Assembly: GCA_003599135.1 (NCBI GenBank)
Contig: QZIV01000005.1
Location: forward strand, 1 to 33,720
DNA from: Candidatus Parcubacteria bacterium
GTDB lineage: Bacteria; Patescibacteriota; Minisyncoccia; UBA6257; 2-01-FULL-56-20
Direction: 5' to 3'
DNA length: 33,720 nucleotides
Shown: in pieces, positions 1 to 6,245 of the stretch
Numbering within the stretch: position 1 is the stretch's first letter
Layout of the letters: the number at the start of each line of letters is the position of its first letter
Position numbers and translations under genes: made by a program
Notes under the pieces: model-generated
The model's input: the letters and a program-made list of their open reading frames with translations, nothing else
What the model was told of the DNA's origin: nothing
Databases searched by the model: none

Positions 1-1
1 C

Positions 2-601
2 GGCGCCTGGTGGTTCTACTATAAACTCGGCTGGTCAAGCATATTCATTCCGTTCTACGGAGATCTTGAGATCGACGGCCTCTATCTACTTCTCTTTGTT
101 CTTGTGGTCCTTGCAACGTTCTCCACAAGCGTGATTGACGGGCTGGACGGCCTTTCGGCCGGCGTGCTCGCCCCGATTCTCGCTTCGTATGCCGCAATCG
201 CCTATTCTCGCGGGCTTTACGATCTGACCGCGCTTATTACCGTGATCATCGGAGCCCTGGGAACGTACTTGTGGTACAACGTCCACCCCGCGAAGTTCTA
301 TATGGGAGAAACGGGGATTATGGGCCTCACCGTAACGCTTGCGGTTATCGCATTCCTTACCAACTCGGTCTTTCTTCTCCCGATCATCGGGCTTGTACTG
401 GTCGTCGAATCCGCCTCGGTCATTATTCAGTTGATTTCAAAACGTTTCTTCGGGAGAAAAGTATTTCTCTCCGCTCCCATTCACCATCACCTTGAAGCGA
501 AGGGGTGGCCGGAGTCGCAGGTTACCATGCGGTTCTGGATCCTCTCGGCGGTTTTTAGCGCGCTCGGCCTCGTTATTTTCTTCCTCGCAAGGTACTTTTA
601 A
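2..601 (+). CDS. mraY: MraY, phospho-MurNAc-pentapeptide transferase (3' part)
   Basis: The reading frame is open from the window edge, so the N-terminus is missing and about 199 residues are visible. MraY is the integral membrane enzyme that transfers phospho-MurNAc-pentapeptide from UDP to undecaprenyl phosphate, making lipid I for peptidoglycan. Hallmarks seen are the catalytic-loop motif DGLDGLSAG, the cytoplasmic-loop motif LWYNVHPAKFYMGETG (usually with FMGD), and the late PIHHHLEAKGW motif near the C-terminus, which is diagnostic of MraY rather than WecA-type relatives. Several hydrophobic membrane segments separate these motifs. The last helix ends a few residues before the TAA stop, as expected for a complete C-terminus. 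No murD or ftsW follows on this strand; the next genes face the other way, so mraY is last in its transcription unit. Identification is firm. Confidence 0.95.
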   Translation, partial: GAWWFYYKLGWSSIFIPFYGDLEIDGLYLLLFVLVVLATFSTSVIDGLDGLSAGVLAPILASYAAIAYSRGLYDLTALITVIIGALGTYLWYNVHPAKFYMGETGIMGLTVTLAVIAFLTNSVFLLPIIGLVLVVESASVIIQLISKRFFGRKVFLSAPIHHHLEAKGWPESQVTMRFWILSAVFSALGLVIFFLARYF

Positions 602-635
602 AAACAACACTCCCGACGGATTGCTCCGCCGGGAG
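601..635 (-). terminator. Intrinsic terminator for the minus-strand gene pair
   Basis: Read on the minus strand this is an 11-bp stem (one G-U pair) closed by a GCAA tetraloop and followed by a T-rich tract (TGTTGTTTTT). It lies just downstream of the zinc-finger gene stop. On the plus strand the same hairpin, with one A-C mismatch and no T tract, follows mraY, so it may also act weakly there. Confidence 0.7.
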
Positions 636-646
636 ATGTGAGAAGT

Positions 647-907
647 TCACTGGAAACTTCGCGAGCTACTTCGCAGTCTCCGCACTCCTCTGTAGGAATT
701 TTTGATGGTCGCGAAGATGCGAAGCGTTTCTTGGCAGGAGGCACACCGTGTGAGGTGATTCTTTACCTCCTCCCGTTGTTTTGCGGTCACCTTACCGTTC
801 CCGTAGAAGAGGATGAGACTTCCAATTTGTGGTTTTAAACAGCGGTTCCGAGCCAGTTCTCTTTTTTGCCCCAGGAAGTTCTTCTTGGGCAATACTGTCT
901 TTCTCAT
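647..907 (-). CDS. Small zf-HC2-type putative zinc-finger protein (anti-sigma-like)
   Basis: An 86-residue basic protein with the pattern of a zf-HC2/anti-sigma zinc-binding domain: Cys23, then the segment ending His51-x3-Cys55-x2-Cys58 (HLTRCASC), with the amphipathic run KQREEVKNHL before it. In the family this fold binds zinc and is common at the N-terminus of anti-sigma factors, but no membrane helix or cognate ECF sigma gene is seen in this protein. The ATG is preceded by a good ribosome-binding site (TAGGAG, 6 nt before the start) that overlaps the stop of the upstream gene at 917. The two are therefore probably co-transcribed and translationally coupled. The function is inferred only from the zinc-ligand pattern; it could equally be a small nucleic-acid-binding protein. 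Confidence 0.7.
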   Translation of the reverse strand: MRKTVLPKKNFLGQKRELARNRCLKPQIGSLILFYGNGKVTAKQREEVKNHLTRCASCQETLRIFATIKNSYRGVRRLRSSSRSFQ

Positions 908-916
908 CGTTTTCTC

Positions 917-1204
917 CTACCCGTCTCTCTGAAGAACGAAGATTCGGAGTCCTGCAATTACGAGTACGCCGCCGCTTCCCAAGAAACCGTTTGAGATATC
1001 CGCCTCGAGGGAAGCTTGCGAGAATTGCCAAAAGGTGGAAAGTCCGAAAGTAAGCAAGAGGATTCCGCTTGCAGTGAATGCTGCACTTCTCCGCGCTTCA
1101 ACCACCGCAGAGAAACCGCAGTCGTAATGTTGCCAGACGTTCCATGCGACCACGATGGTGACCGCAAGGAAAACGCCCGCGAGGTGCGTAAATTCAAATT
1201 CCAT
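917..1204 (-). CDS. Small three-helix membrane protein
   Basis: A 95-residue protein with three hydrophobic stretches: about residues 7-22 (AGVFLAVTIVVAW), 40-56 (SGILLLTFGLSTFW) and 72-87. It has no recognised domain. The start was set at the internal ATG at 1204 because it is preceded by AAGGAG with a 5-nt spacer. An in-frame ATG nine codons upstream has no such site. It is the first gene of a two-gene minus-strand unit; its TAG stop overlaps the ribosome-binding site of the zinc-finger gene. The pairing of a small membrane protein with a zinc-finger protein could mean that it tethers or is controlled by its partner, but that is speculation from position only. No homologue is recognised. 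Confidence 0.65.
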   Translation of the reverse strand: MEFEFTHLAGVFLAVTIVVAWNVWQHYDCGFSAVVEARRSAAFTASGILLLTFGLSTFWQFSQASLEADISNGFLGSGGVLVIAGLRIFVLQRDG

Positions 1205-1320
1205 GGCCGCTCCTTTCTCAACCCCCCGCACTATCGGGAGTCGCTATTTACGTTATGCCACACCTCTCGGGCAAAGTCGAGGCTTCGTTCTGTGGATCGA
1301 GAGTGATATGCTTTTGGGAA

Positions 1321-1629
1321 ATGAAACTTGCTTTTGTCTATAGCACGTTCCCGAACCGAACAAGCGCCCGTCGCGCGGCGCTCCATCTTCTCCGCAAAAA
1401 ACTCATCGCGTGCGCGAACATCCACAAAACGGAGAGCTCCTATGCCTGGAAAGGAAAGGTTGTGAATGAAGCCGAGTATGTTCTCGTTGCGAAAACGACG
1501 AGCGGAAAGTTTGCGAAAGTAAAAAGAGAAATAGAACGCATCCATCCGTACGAGATTCCGTGCATCGTGCGGATTCCTGCGGACGGGAATGAAAAGTATC
1601 TCCGGTGGGCGAGGCGGATGGTCTCTTGA
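1321..1629 (+). CDS. cutA: CutA1-family divalent-cation tolerance protein
   Basis: A 102-residue protein matching CutA1 along its whole length: the N-terminal strand followed by TFPN, the KKLIACANI segment, the YAWKGKV loop, the KTT strand, and the C-terminal HPYEIPCIVRIPADGN and YLRW motifs. CutA1 proteins are small cytoplasmic trimers with a ferredoxin-like fold, linked to copper/divalent-cation tolerance in E. coli, although the biochemical role is unsettled. The ATG at 1321 was chosen because homology begins at its first residues; an upstream in-frame start adds a 22-residue unrelated extension. No clear Shine-Dalgarno sequence precedes it. The next gene starts about 70 nt downstream with its own strong ribosome-binding site. 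Family assignment is firm; cellular role is not. Confidence 0.93.
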   Translation: MKLAFVYSTFPNRTSARRAALHLLRKKLIACANIHKTESSYAWKGKVVNEAEYVLVAKTTSGKFAKVKREIERIHPYEIPCIVRIPADGNEKYLRWARRMVS

Positions 1630-1702
1630 CGCCGCCGGGGCTCCCGTTGCAGGATACAGGCGGTATTCCTTGATCCGAGTTTCGCTCGGAGAAGGAGGAA
1701 AC

Positions 1703-2221
1703 ATGCAGGCGAATTTGCTGGAGTTTTTTGCAGTTACCAAAGGGAAGAAGGCCCAGTCAATCTACCGGATTGGCATTGAGGGAGACTCGGTCGTTGCCCG
1801 GAAGATCGCGCTCTCCGGCGAGAGCAGTTTCTCGATCGACCGGAAGCTCGAAGACGGGAATCTGATCGGAGTCATGAAGAAGCGCGGGTTGCTGCTCTAT
1901 ACGGGCGGGCGTTCCGAAGAAGATGAGGGGCGCATGGAACGCCCGGAAGAGGTGAACTCAATTTTCTGGGGAGACCACACCTCTCCGATCGTCGCGCTCT
2001 TCTCGGCCGAAGAGGACGCGCGAGCCTGTTTCGCTGCCGAGGGACTCGTCCATTGGGATCCGCGGTGGGAAGAGGAAACGCAGCTCGTCCTTAGGGCGAT
2101 CGGCGACGATCACCGCTACTTCATTCTTTCCCGACATCCCGAATCGGTTCTGCGAAAGAAGCCGGAGGCGGCCTGGGCGGGAGACGAATCTGCCTGCGGA
2201 TCGCTTACGGAACGCTGTTAA
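1703..2221 (+). CDS. Hypothetical soluble protein
   Basis: A 172-residue acidic, soluble protein without signal peptide or membrane segment; I do not recognise its family. The start at 1703 was preferred over an in-frame ATG 38 codons upstream (inside cutA) because GGAGG lies 5 nt before it. The N-terminal third resembles a small beta-rich domain (YRIGIEGDSVVARKIAL, then a DGNLIGVMKKRGLLLY stretch). The C-terminal part is rich in Glu/Asp and charged pairs and contains one SRHPESVLRKK basic patch. The gene ends in a strong intrinsic terminator. It is one of several accessory genes in this region with textbook Shine-Dalgarno sites, unlike the core genes elsewhere in the window. Confidence 0.65.
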   Translation: MQANLLEFFAVTKGKKAQSIYRIGIEGDSVVARKIALSGESSFSIDRKLEDGNLIGVMKKRGLLLYTGGRSEEDEGRMERPEEVNSIFWGDHTSPIVALFSAEEDARACFAAEGLVHWDPRWEEETQLVLRAIGDDHRYFILSRHPESVLRKKPEAAWAGDESACGSLTERC

Positions 2222-2225
2222 ACTG

Positions 2226-2261
2226 CGGCGCGGCCTTTCGAGGTCGCGCCGTTTTCTTTTT
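2226..2261 (+). terminator. Intrinsic terminator
   Basis: A 10-bp GC-rich stem (CGGCGCGGCC paired with GGTCGCGCCG, one G-T wobble) with the 6-nt loop TTTCGA, followed directly by TTTTCTTTTT. It sits a few bases after the TAA of the preceding gene. Confidence 0.92.
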
Positions 2262-2262
2262 G

Positions 2263-2268
2263 TATAAT
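2263..2268 (+). promoter_or_regulatory. Probable -10 box (TATAAT) for the zinc-ribbon gene
   Basis: A consensus TATAAT lies directly after the terminator T tract and about 38 nt before the next ATG. No convincing -35 is visible because that position is occupied by the terminator hairpin. The leader contains two perfect Shine-Dalgarno-like stretches: AAGGAGGTGA at about 2272-2281 and AAGGAGGCG directly before the chosen start. Confidence 0.5.
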
Positions 2269-2305
2269 AAAGAAGGAGGTGATTTTCCAAAAAAGGAGGC
2301 GAGCG

Positions 2306-2623
2306 ATGGCCAAGCGGCGGAAGTATCCAAGAAAACCGGGTTCCTCAAAGACTGTTTCGCTTCTTGAATGCAACTGGTGCGCCCCGTTCGGCCGTTGTCC
2401 CGCCTGCGGAAGCGTCGGCATCGAGGAGTGCGAGGATCAAGATTCTGAACGTGCGGATTTTATGTGCTCCGATCCGACGTGCCAGCTCGAAGACAAGGAA
2501 GATGGAGATGCGCGGAAGTGGCCGATGGGATGGGTTGATTTGAAACCCGAAGAGCACAGACGGAAAGAATGGGAAGGGCGTTTCTGGAACGCGGAGCACG
2601 GATTAAGTTCCAGGCCGATGTAG
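2306..2623 (+). CDS. Small cysteine-rich (zinc-ribbon-like) protein
   Basis: A 105-residue protein with a basic N-terminus (MAKRRKYPRKPG) and seven cysteines in a compact region: C-x2-C, then C-x2-C in GRCPACGS, then one Cys in EECED and a final C-x4-C in MCSDPTC. The C-x2-C pairs suggest one or two zinc ribbons or knuckles. The C-terminal half is acidic and tryptophan-rich (KWPMGWVDL, KEWEGRFWN). The ATG at 2306 is preceded by GGAGG with a 6-nt spacer; a GTG nine codons upstream also has a strong site, so two starts may be used. It has its own -10 box and terminator, so it is a monocistronic unit. No family is recognised; a nucleic-acid-binding role is only a guess from composition. Confidence 0.65.
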   Translation: MAKRRKYPRKPGSSKTVSLLECNWCAPFGRCPACGSVGIEECEDQDSERADFMCSDPTCQLEDKEDGDARKWPMGWVDLKPEEHRRKEWEGRFWNAEHGLSSRPM

Positions 2624-2648
2624 AATGGCCAAGGTATTCAGTTAGTCG

Positions 2649-2682
2649 CGGGGAGCTCGAATGGGCTCCCCGTTTTGTTTTG
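2649..2682 (+). terminator. Intrinsic terminator
   Basis: An 8-bp perfect stem (CGGGGAGC with GCTCCCCG) and an 8-nt loop followed by TTTTGTTTTGG, located 26 nt after the stop of the cysteine-rich protein. Confidence 0.88.
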
Positions 2683-2782
2683 GTGGGCAGCTTTGGCGCT
2701 GTGGATAAGTCCACACCTATCCCCTGAAGGCATAATCTTCGTTTTGGTGTTTCGTTTGACTACTAGACCTTTTCGCAGGATT

Positions 2783-3193
2783 ATGAAAGACGCAATGTCT
2801 GCATTTATTAATCGGCAAAAGAGCTTATACAAGAGTTTGAACCCTTGCTATTGCCCGGCGGCACAGGTAACCGTTTATTTCACCTCCGATGGCTTAAATC
2901 ACATTCTTTACAACCGTAGGCGTCCCCGAAGTCATGATGAGCGTCATTACAGGGCCGGATTGATAACTCATATTGTGGAAGTAATTACCAAGGCTCCGGT
3001 GGCGATTCAAAAGGTGCACGCCTCTGACCCCTCATGTAGTCTCTGGATACTGTGGCACGAAGTCGTAGACAGAAACAATCGAAAACTGAAAATCAAGGTT
3101 CTTTTAAGAAAAATTGGGAATGGGAACGTTCATTTTTTGAGTATTATGCAGAAGAAACCTCGGAATAATAAAACGAAAAACCCCAGATTTTAA
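2783..3193 (+). CDS. Hypothetical protein, possible RelE/barnase-like small nuclease fold
   Basis: A 136-residue basic protein. The segment TVYFTSDGLNHILYNRR, a helical region (HYRAGLITHIVEVITKAP), a Trp-containing strand (LWILWHEVV) and a final KIKVLLRKIGNGNVHFLSIM stretch recall small phage-type barnase/EndoU/colicin/RelE-like nuclease domains, which have a strand, a helix carrying His, then a curved sheet ending in FxSxM. I judge this from pattern alone and could not test it. The start is uncertain: ATG at 2783 has AGGA only 2 nt upstream, and ATG at 2795 is possible. Base composition is clearly more AT-rich than flanking genes (many AAT, AAA and TTT codons), suggesting recent transfer. 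No antitoxin-like partner gene is seen. A weak hairpin overlaps its stop. Confidence 0.5.
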   Translation: MKDAMSAFINRQKSLYKSLNPCYCPAAQVTVYFTSDGLNHILYNRRRPRSHDERHYRAGLITHIVEVITKAPVAIQKVHASDPSCSLWILWHEVVDRNNRKLKIKVLLRKIGNGNVHFLSIMQKKPRNNKTKNPRF

Positions 3194-3201
3194 CTTGGGG
3201 T
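3180..3201 (+). terminator. Weak hairpin overlapping the stop codon
   Basis: ACCCCAG pairs with TTGGGGT (7 bp, one wobble) around the TAA stop at 3191-3193. No T tract follows, so termination here would be weak or factor-dependent. Confidence 0.3.
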
Positions 3202-3209
3202 CGTTCGTT

Positions 3210-3267
3210 GTGCCTGTTGCCAGCTTAAGAATTCATTAGCTGGGGAGGGGCTTTCGCCCACAGGCAC
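3210..3267. ncRNA. Candidate structured RNA or DNA: three-way junction
   Basis: GTGCCTGT at 3210-3217 pairs perfectly with ACAGGCAC at 3260-3267. This outer helix encloses two hairpins: CCAGCT/AGCTGG (3220-3225 with 3238-3243, 12-nt loop) and GGGC/GCCC (3248-3251 with 3256-3259). The second hairpin lies flush against the outer helix, so the two could stack. On the minus strand its loop is GAAA, a GNRA tetraloop, which favours that strand as the RNA strand. It lies in the 380-nt gap between the AT-rich gene (ends 3193) and the secreted-protein gene (starts 3575). The rest of that gap holds two TAAAAT boxes (about 3335-3355), the TGACA repeat promoter and no convincing gene. It matches no RNA family that I recognise. 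Confidence 0.4.
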
Positions 3268-3368
3268 GGTGTAAGCATATACCTCTGAAAATAAAAGTCA
3301 AGGAATTTGGGCATAAATATAGTTTCAAGTATGATAAAATCTAGGTAAAATGACCCTAGGCAGGTATC

Positions 3369-3404
3369 TGACACTTATTGACACATTCTGACAGTTTCTA
3401 TAAT
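3369..3404 (+). promoter_or_regulatory. Promoter-like region with three phased TGACA repeats
   Basis: TGACA occurs at 3369, 3379 and 3389, exactly 10 bp (about one helical turn) apart. The middle copy forms a consensus -35 (TTGACA, 3378-3383) followed 15 bp later by TATAAT (3399-3404). The spacer is short for a sigma-70 promoter, so strength is uncertain. The phased repeats look like operator half-sites on one face of the helix. The nearest downstream gene is the secreted protein at 3575. Confidence 0.45.
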
Positions 3405-3574
3405 GACCAAACAAGAATTCTTTAAGACTTTGCGCCAGTCAATAAAGCACCGATCAGGGAAGAAAACCGCTCGATTTTTTGTCTCCGGCAAGAGTAGTGG
3501 TTCCTGTGCATTGCATAAATCTGCCTCCAGTTTTATCGTGTAGATAGCAAGCGCCGTACATCGAGGAGGTGTTC

Positions 3575-4048
3575 ATGAGAAGATTGCTCGTCCAGATCTG
3601 GTTTTTGGCGTTCGCGCTTTTTGCGGGCGCATCCGCGTCCGCACAGGAAGAATCGAAGAAGCCGGAAGTGCAGAAGGAAGCCCCGAGCCAGTCCAACGCG
3701 GTTTTCCGTCCGCAACCCCGCCGCGTCTGTTTTCTCTGTCTGCGGAACACCGCAGACACGCCGGTGAATCGCGAGGACCCCTCGATTTTCCATGAAGACA
3801 ACCGGCGGGCTCCATCGGTGCTCGTCGTCGCGCCGTATCCGGAGAAGAACGAAAAGCTTTTCGACGGATTCTTGGGGCGGGTGGAGGACGTTCTCCGGAC
3901 GAAACGGCTTTTTCGGATCGAACGGGAGCGTTTCAATGTTGATGCAAGCTACGAGCGGCAGTACTCGCACGGCATCTTGCATCACCCGAGCCAAGCTTCG
4001 CCGGTTCACGGAAGCAACTGGCGCATGGGAATCCGGTTGAAGCTGTAA
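3575..4048 (+). CDS. Small secreted hypothetical protein
   Basis: A 157-residue protein with a clear N-terminal signal peptide: MRRLL, then a hydrophobic core (LVQIWFLAFALFAGA), then the likely signal-peptidase site ASASA-QEE around residue 23. The mature part starts with a Lys/Glu/Pro-rich linker and continues with a charged segment containing one CFLC motif and many Arg residues. I recognise no domain. ATG at 3575 was chosen because GAGGAGG lies 5 nt upstream; a GTG two codons earlier is part of that site. It is followed by a nine-codon mini-ORF and a terminator, so it forms its own transcription unit. The product is presumably exported or surface-located; the function is unknown. Confidence 0.7.
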   Translation: MRRLLVQIWFLAFALFAGASASAQEESKKPEVQKEAPSQSNAVFRPQPRRVCFLCLRNTADTPVNREDPSIFHEDNRRAPSVLVVAPYPEKNEKLFDGFLGRVEDVLRTKRLFRIERERFNVDASYERQYSHGILHHPSQASPVHGSNWRMGIRLKL

Positions 4049-4064
4049 AGGGAGGAAACTCCGA

Positions 4065-4094
4065 ATGCGAACTCGAACAAACAACCCGGTTTAA
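4065..4094 (+). CDS. Nine-residue mini-ORF (doubtful)
   Basis: ATG followed by eight codons and TAA (MRTRTNNPV), placed between the secreted-protein stop and the terminator. It has a strong GGGAGG site, but the site lies inside a small hairpin GGAG-GAAA-CTCC (4051-4062) that would hide it. It could be a leader or tiny peptide, or a remnant of a longer gene. Support is weak. Confidence 0.2.
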   Translation: MRTRTNNPV

Positions 4095-4126
4095 GGCCAC
4101 CGGCAAAACAAAAGGCCTCTTTTTTA
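4094..4126 (+). terminator. Intrinsic terminator
   Basis: AGGCC at 4094-4098 pairs with GGCCT at 4114-4118 (15-nt loop), followed by CTTTTTTT. The stem is short, but the T tract is good and it closes the secreted-protein unit. Confidence 0.65.
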
Positions 4127-4156
4127 TTGAAAATACTGGATGTTTCGAAGCGCGCA

Positions 4157-4171
4157 AACTACAATGTAGTT
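4157..4171. promoter_or_regulatory. 15-bp perfect palindrome with embedded TACAAT
   Basis: AACTACA-A-TGTAGTT is a perfect 7+1+7 palindrome ending 10 nt before the start of the DUF4012 gene. TACAAT inside it (4160-4165) fits a -10 box at the right distance for a very short leader. A protein bound to the palindrome would block that promoter, so it is a candidate operator. No -35 is evident. Confidence 0.4.
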
Positions 4172-4181
4172 ATATGGTTCT

Positions 4182-6230
4182 ATGAACGATTCGCCCGACA
4201 ACATCCGCCCCGAAACCTCCGACGTCAAATGGCCCGGAGAAGAAGATCGTTCTCTTCCGGAACAGCCCATCCAAGCTGAAGCGGCCGCTGAGTTTGCGTC
4301 CCGGCACGGAGACGAGCTTGAAGAACCGCCTCCGCCCCAATCCCGCTTGTGGTGGAACGTGTTCGCGGGGGGAGTGATTGCGGTGGTTTGCATAGTGGGA
4401 CTTCTCGCTTTTTTGGGATATCGGGAATCCCGGGAGACCTTTACGGAAGCAGGTCGGCATCTTGAAGAGCTTCAGTCCGCGGCGTCGGGCCTCAAACTTC
4501 TCGGCCCCGAATCAGAAGAAGGGCTAGGGAAGCTCGGCCGAGAGCTTGAATCACTAAGCTTTGGGGACTTTGTGCGGCATCTCGGCTCGGTCCTAAAAGG
4601 GGGAGCCGGCATTTTCGGCGACATTCAGGGAGTCGCGGGAAGCGCAACTTTGCTAGTCGAGGAACTTGGATTTTTGGAACAAAACGCTATTCCACTCGCC
4701 TTTGGGGGCGGAGGAGAAGAAATCATAGTGCATCTTGAAAACGTGAAGAATTTGCTCTCCGACACCGCGGCTCGCTCGGTGAGAATTGCTTCGACCGCGT
4801 CGGACATCCGCGAGTTTCTGCCGCTCGACTCGAGCATTCTTCTTCCGCTCCAGTTCGACCTGAACCGGCTCGCGCAATTTGCGGACCCGCTCCTTCTGTG
4901 GCTCAAGGACGAGAAGCCGCACCATCTTCTGGTGTTGTTTCAAAACCCCTCGGAGATCCGGCCGGGCGGAGGGTTTTTGGGAAGTTACGCCGAGGTGCTG
5001 ATACGGCGAGGAAACATAGAAGAGGTGAACGTCCGAGACGTGAATGAAGTCGACCGAGGTTTGAAAGAAAATATTATTCCTCCGAAACCGGTTCAGCTCA
5101 TCGCCACTCGATGGAAAACCGCCGACGCAAACTGGTTTTTCGATTTTTCGGACTCGGCGGAGAAGGTGCTCTCATTCATGGAGAAATCGGATCTCTACCG
5201 CGCGAGCTCGACGACGTTCGACGGGGTGCTCGCCGTTTCGCCCCGCGTCATTTCCGATTTGCTTCGCCGGAGCGGCCCGATTGAACTCCCTGAATACAAA
5301 GTTACGATTGACGAGACAAATTTCCTTTTCGAGATCCAGAAACAGGTACAGCAAGGGCAGGCGCGCCGGTCGAGCTACCCAAAGCAGATTCTCGAGAAAC
5401 TCACTCCGCTTCTCCTCGAAAAAGTGGTCGCGAAAGACGGCTCGGGAGAGCTGTTTCGGGCATTTCAAGAGTGGATCGAAAAGAAGGACCTAATGGCATA
5501 TTTCAAAAACCCTGATTTCGAGGAGTTTTTCGACTACTACGGCGCCACCGGTGAAGTGTACGATCTTCCAGAAGGATTCGAGGGAGACTACCTTGCGATA
5601 GTAGATGCGAACATTGGCGGCGGGAAAACAGACATTTTTGTAAAGCAAAAAATCACTCTCGAGAGTCAAATCAATCTCGACGGCACGGTAACGAACCACC
5701 TCGCGGTGACCCGAAGACACGAGGGCAATAAAAGCGCGTTTTCATGGTATCGGGCTCCGAGCCAGGTGTATCTCAAGGTTTTTACTCCGCCCGGAAGCAA
5801 GCTGGAAAATTTTACCGGAGGAATCAAAAAAACGATCACTCCGCCCATTAACTATGCGAAAAGCGGGTACGCGAGCGACTCCCTTCTCCAGCAGATAGAA
5901 TCGACCGAAGAACAGTTTTTCAGCTACCCGCTCGCGAGGGGTTATACGGAGAGCGGGAAAAACGTTTTTGCAACCTGGGTGCGAGTCGACGCAGGGAAAA
6001 CCGCCACGACAACCTTTGACTACTCGCACAGACTTTTTCTTCCTCCGAGGAACAGCCTCGCGTACCAGTTTGTTTTTGAAAAACAGGCAGGCACGTCCCG
6101 GGAGTATCAGTTTATAGTAAGCGCTCCGGTCGGGTACCGGTTTAGGGAAAACCAGTTGCCCATCTACGAGTACCGGTCGAGCGATCCGCCTGGGCGCCTC
6201 GTTCTCACCTTAACACTCGAGCGGTTTTAA
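4182..6230 (+). CDS. DUF4012-family membrane-anchored protein
   Basis: A 682-residue protein. An acidic, Pro-rich cytoplasmic N-terminus (residues 1-55) is followed by one strong membrane helix (about 60-82, GGVIAVVCIVGLLAFLGY), then a large extracytoplasmic part. The DUF4012 signature is seen at about residues 245-275: LLVLFQNPSEIRPGGGFLGSYA, close to the family's typical FQN-x-ELRPTGGF-x-GS pattern. After it come mixed alpha/beta segments and a beta-rich C-terminal region. DUF4012 proteins are widespread in CPR and Actinobacteria and often sit near polysaccharide or envelope genes; their function is not known. There is no Shine-Dalgarno site; the ATG follows a TACAAT box by 16 nt. lepA begins 15 nt after the stop, so co-transcription is likely. 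Confidence 0.88.
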   Translation: MNDSPDNIRPETSDVKWPGEEDRSLPEQPIQAEAAAEFASRHGDELEEPPPPQSRLWWNVFAGGVIAVVCIVGLLAFLGYRESRETFTEAGRHLEELQSAASGLKLLGPESEEGLGKLGRELESLSFGDFVRHLGSVLKGGAGIFGDIQGVAGSATLLVEELGFLEQNAIPLAFGGGGEEIIVHLENVKNLLSDTAARSVRIASTASDIREFLPLDSSILLPLQFDLNRLAQFADPLLLWLKDEKPHHLLVLFQNPSEIRPGGGFLGSYAEVLIRRGNIEEVNVRDVNEVDRGLKENIIPPKPVQLIATRWKTADANWFFDFSDSAEKVLSFMEKSDLYRASSTTFDGVLAVSPRVISDLLRRSGPIELPEYKVTIDETNFLFEIQKQVQQGQARRSSYPKQILEKLTPLLLEKVVAKDGSGELFRAFQEWIEKKDLMAYFKNPDFEEFFDYYGATGEVYDLPEGFEGDYLAIVDANIGGGKTDIFVKQKITLESQINLDGTVTNHLAVTRRHEGNKSAFSWYRAPSQVYLKVFTPPGSKLENFTGGIKKTITPPINYAKSGYASDSLLQQIESTEEQFFSYPLARGYTESGKNVFATWVRVDAGKTATTTFDYSHRLFLPPRNSLAYQFVFEKQAGTSREYQFIVSAPVGYRFRENQLPIYEYRSSDPPGRLVLTLTLERF

Positions 6231-6245
6231 GGTACAACATCTTGC

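Noticed and set aside
1227-1247. Possible third element end (CCCCGCACTATCGGGAG) upstream of the minus-strand membrane gene
   Set aside because: It resembles the left arm of element copy 2, but no matching right arm or direct repeat is found within the expected 140 nt on either side. Chance or a solo remnant cannot be told apart.
2700-2708. Perfect DnaA box (TGTGGATAA) suggesting an origin
   Set aside because: It is a single box within a small hairpin, without further boxes, AT-rich unwinding region, dnaA or dnaN nearby. One 9-mer is expected by chance at this scale.
3403-3543. 46-codon ORF (MTKQEFFKTLRQ...) in the AT-rich gap
   Set aside because: Its ATG overlaps the likely -10 box, it has no ribosome-binding site, and the second half has no protein-like pattern. 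It may be a gene remnant, but I cannot support a real product.
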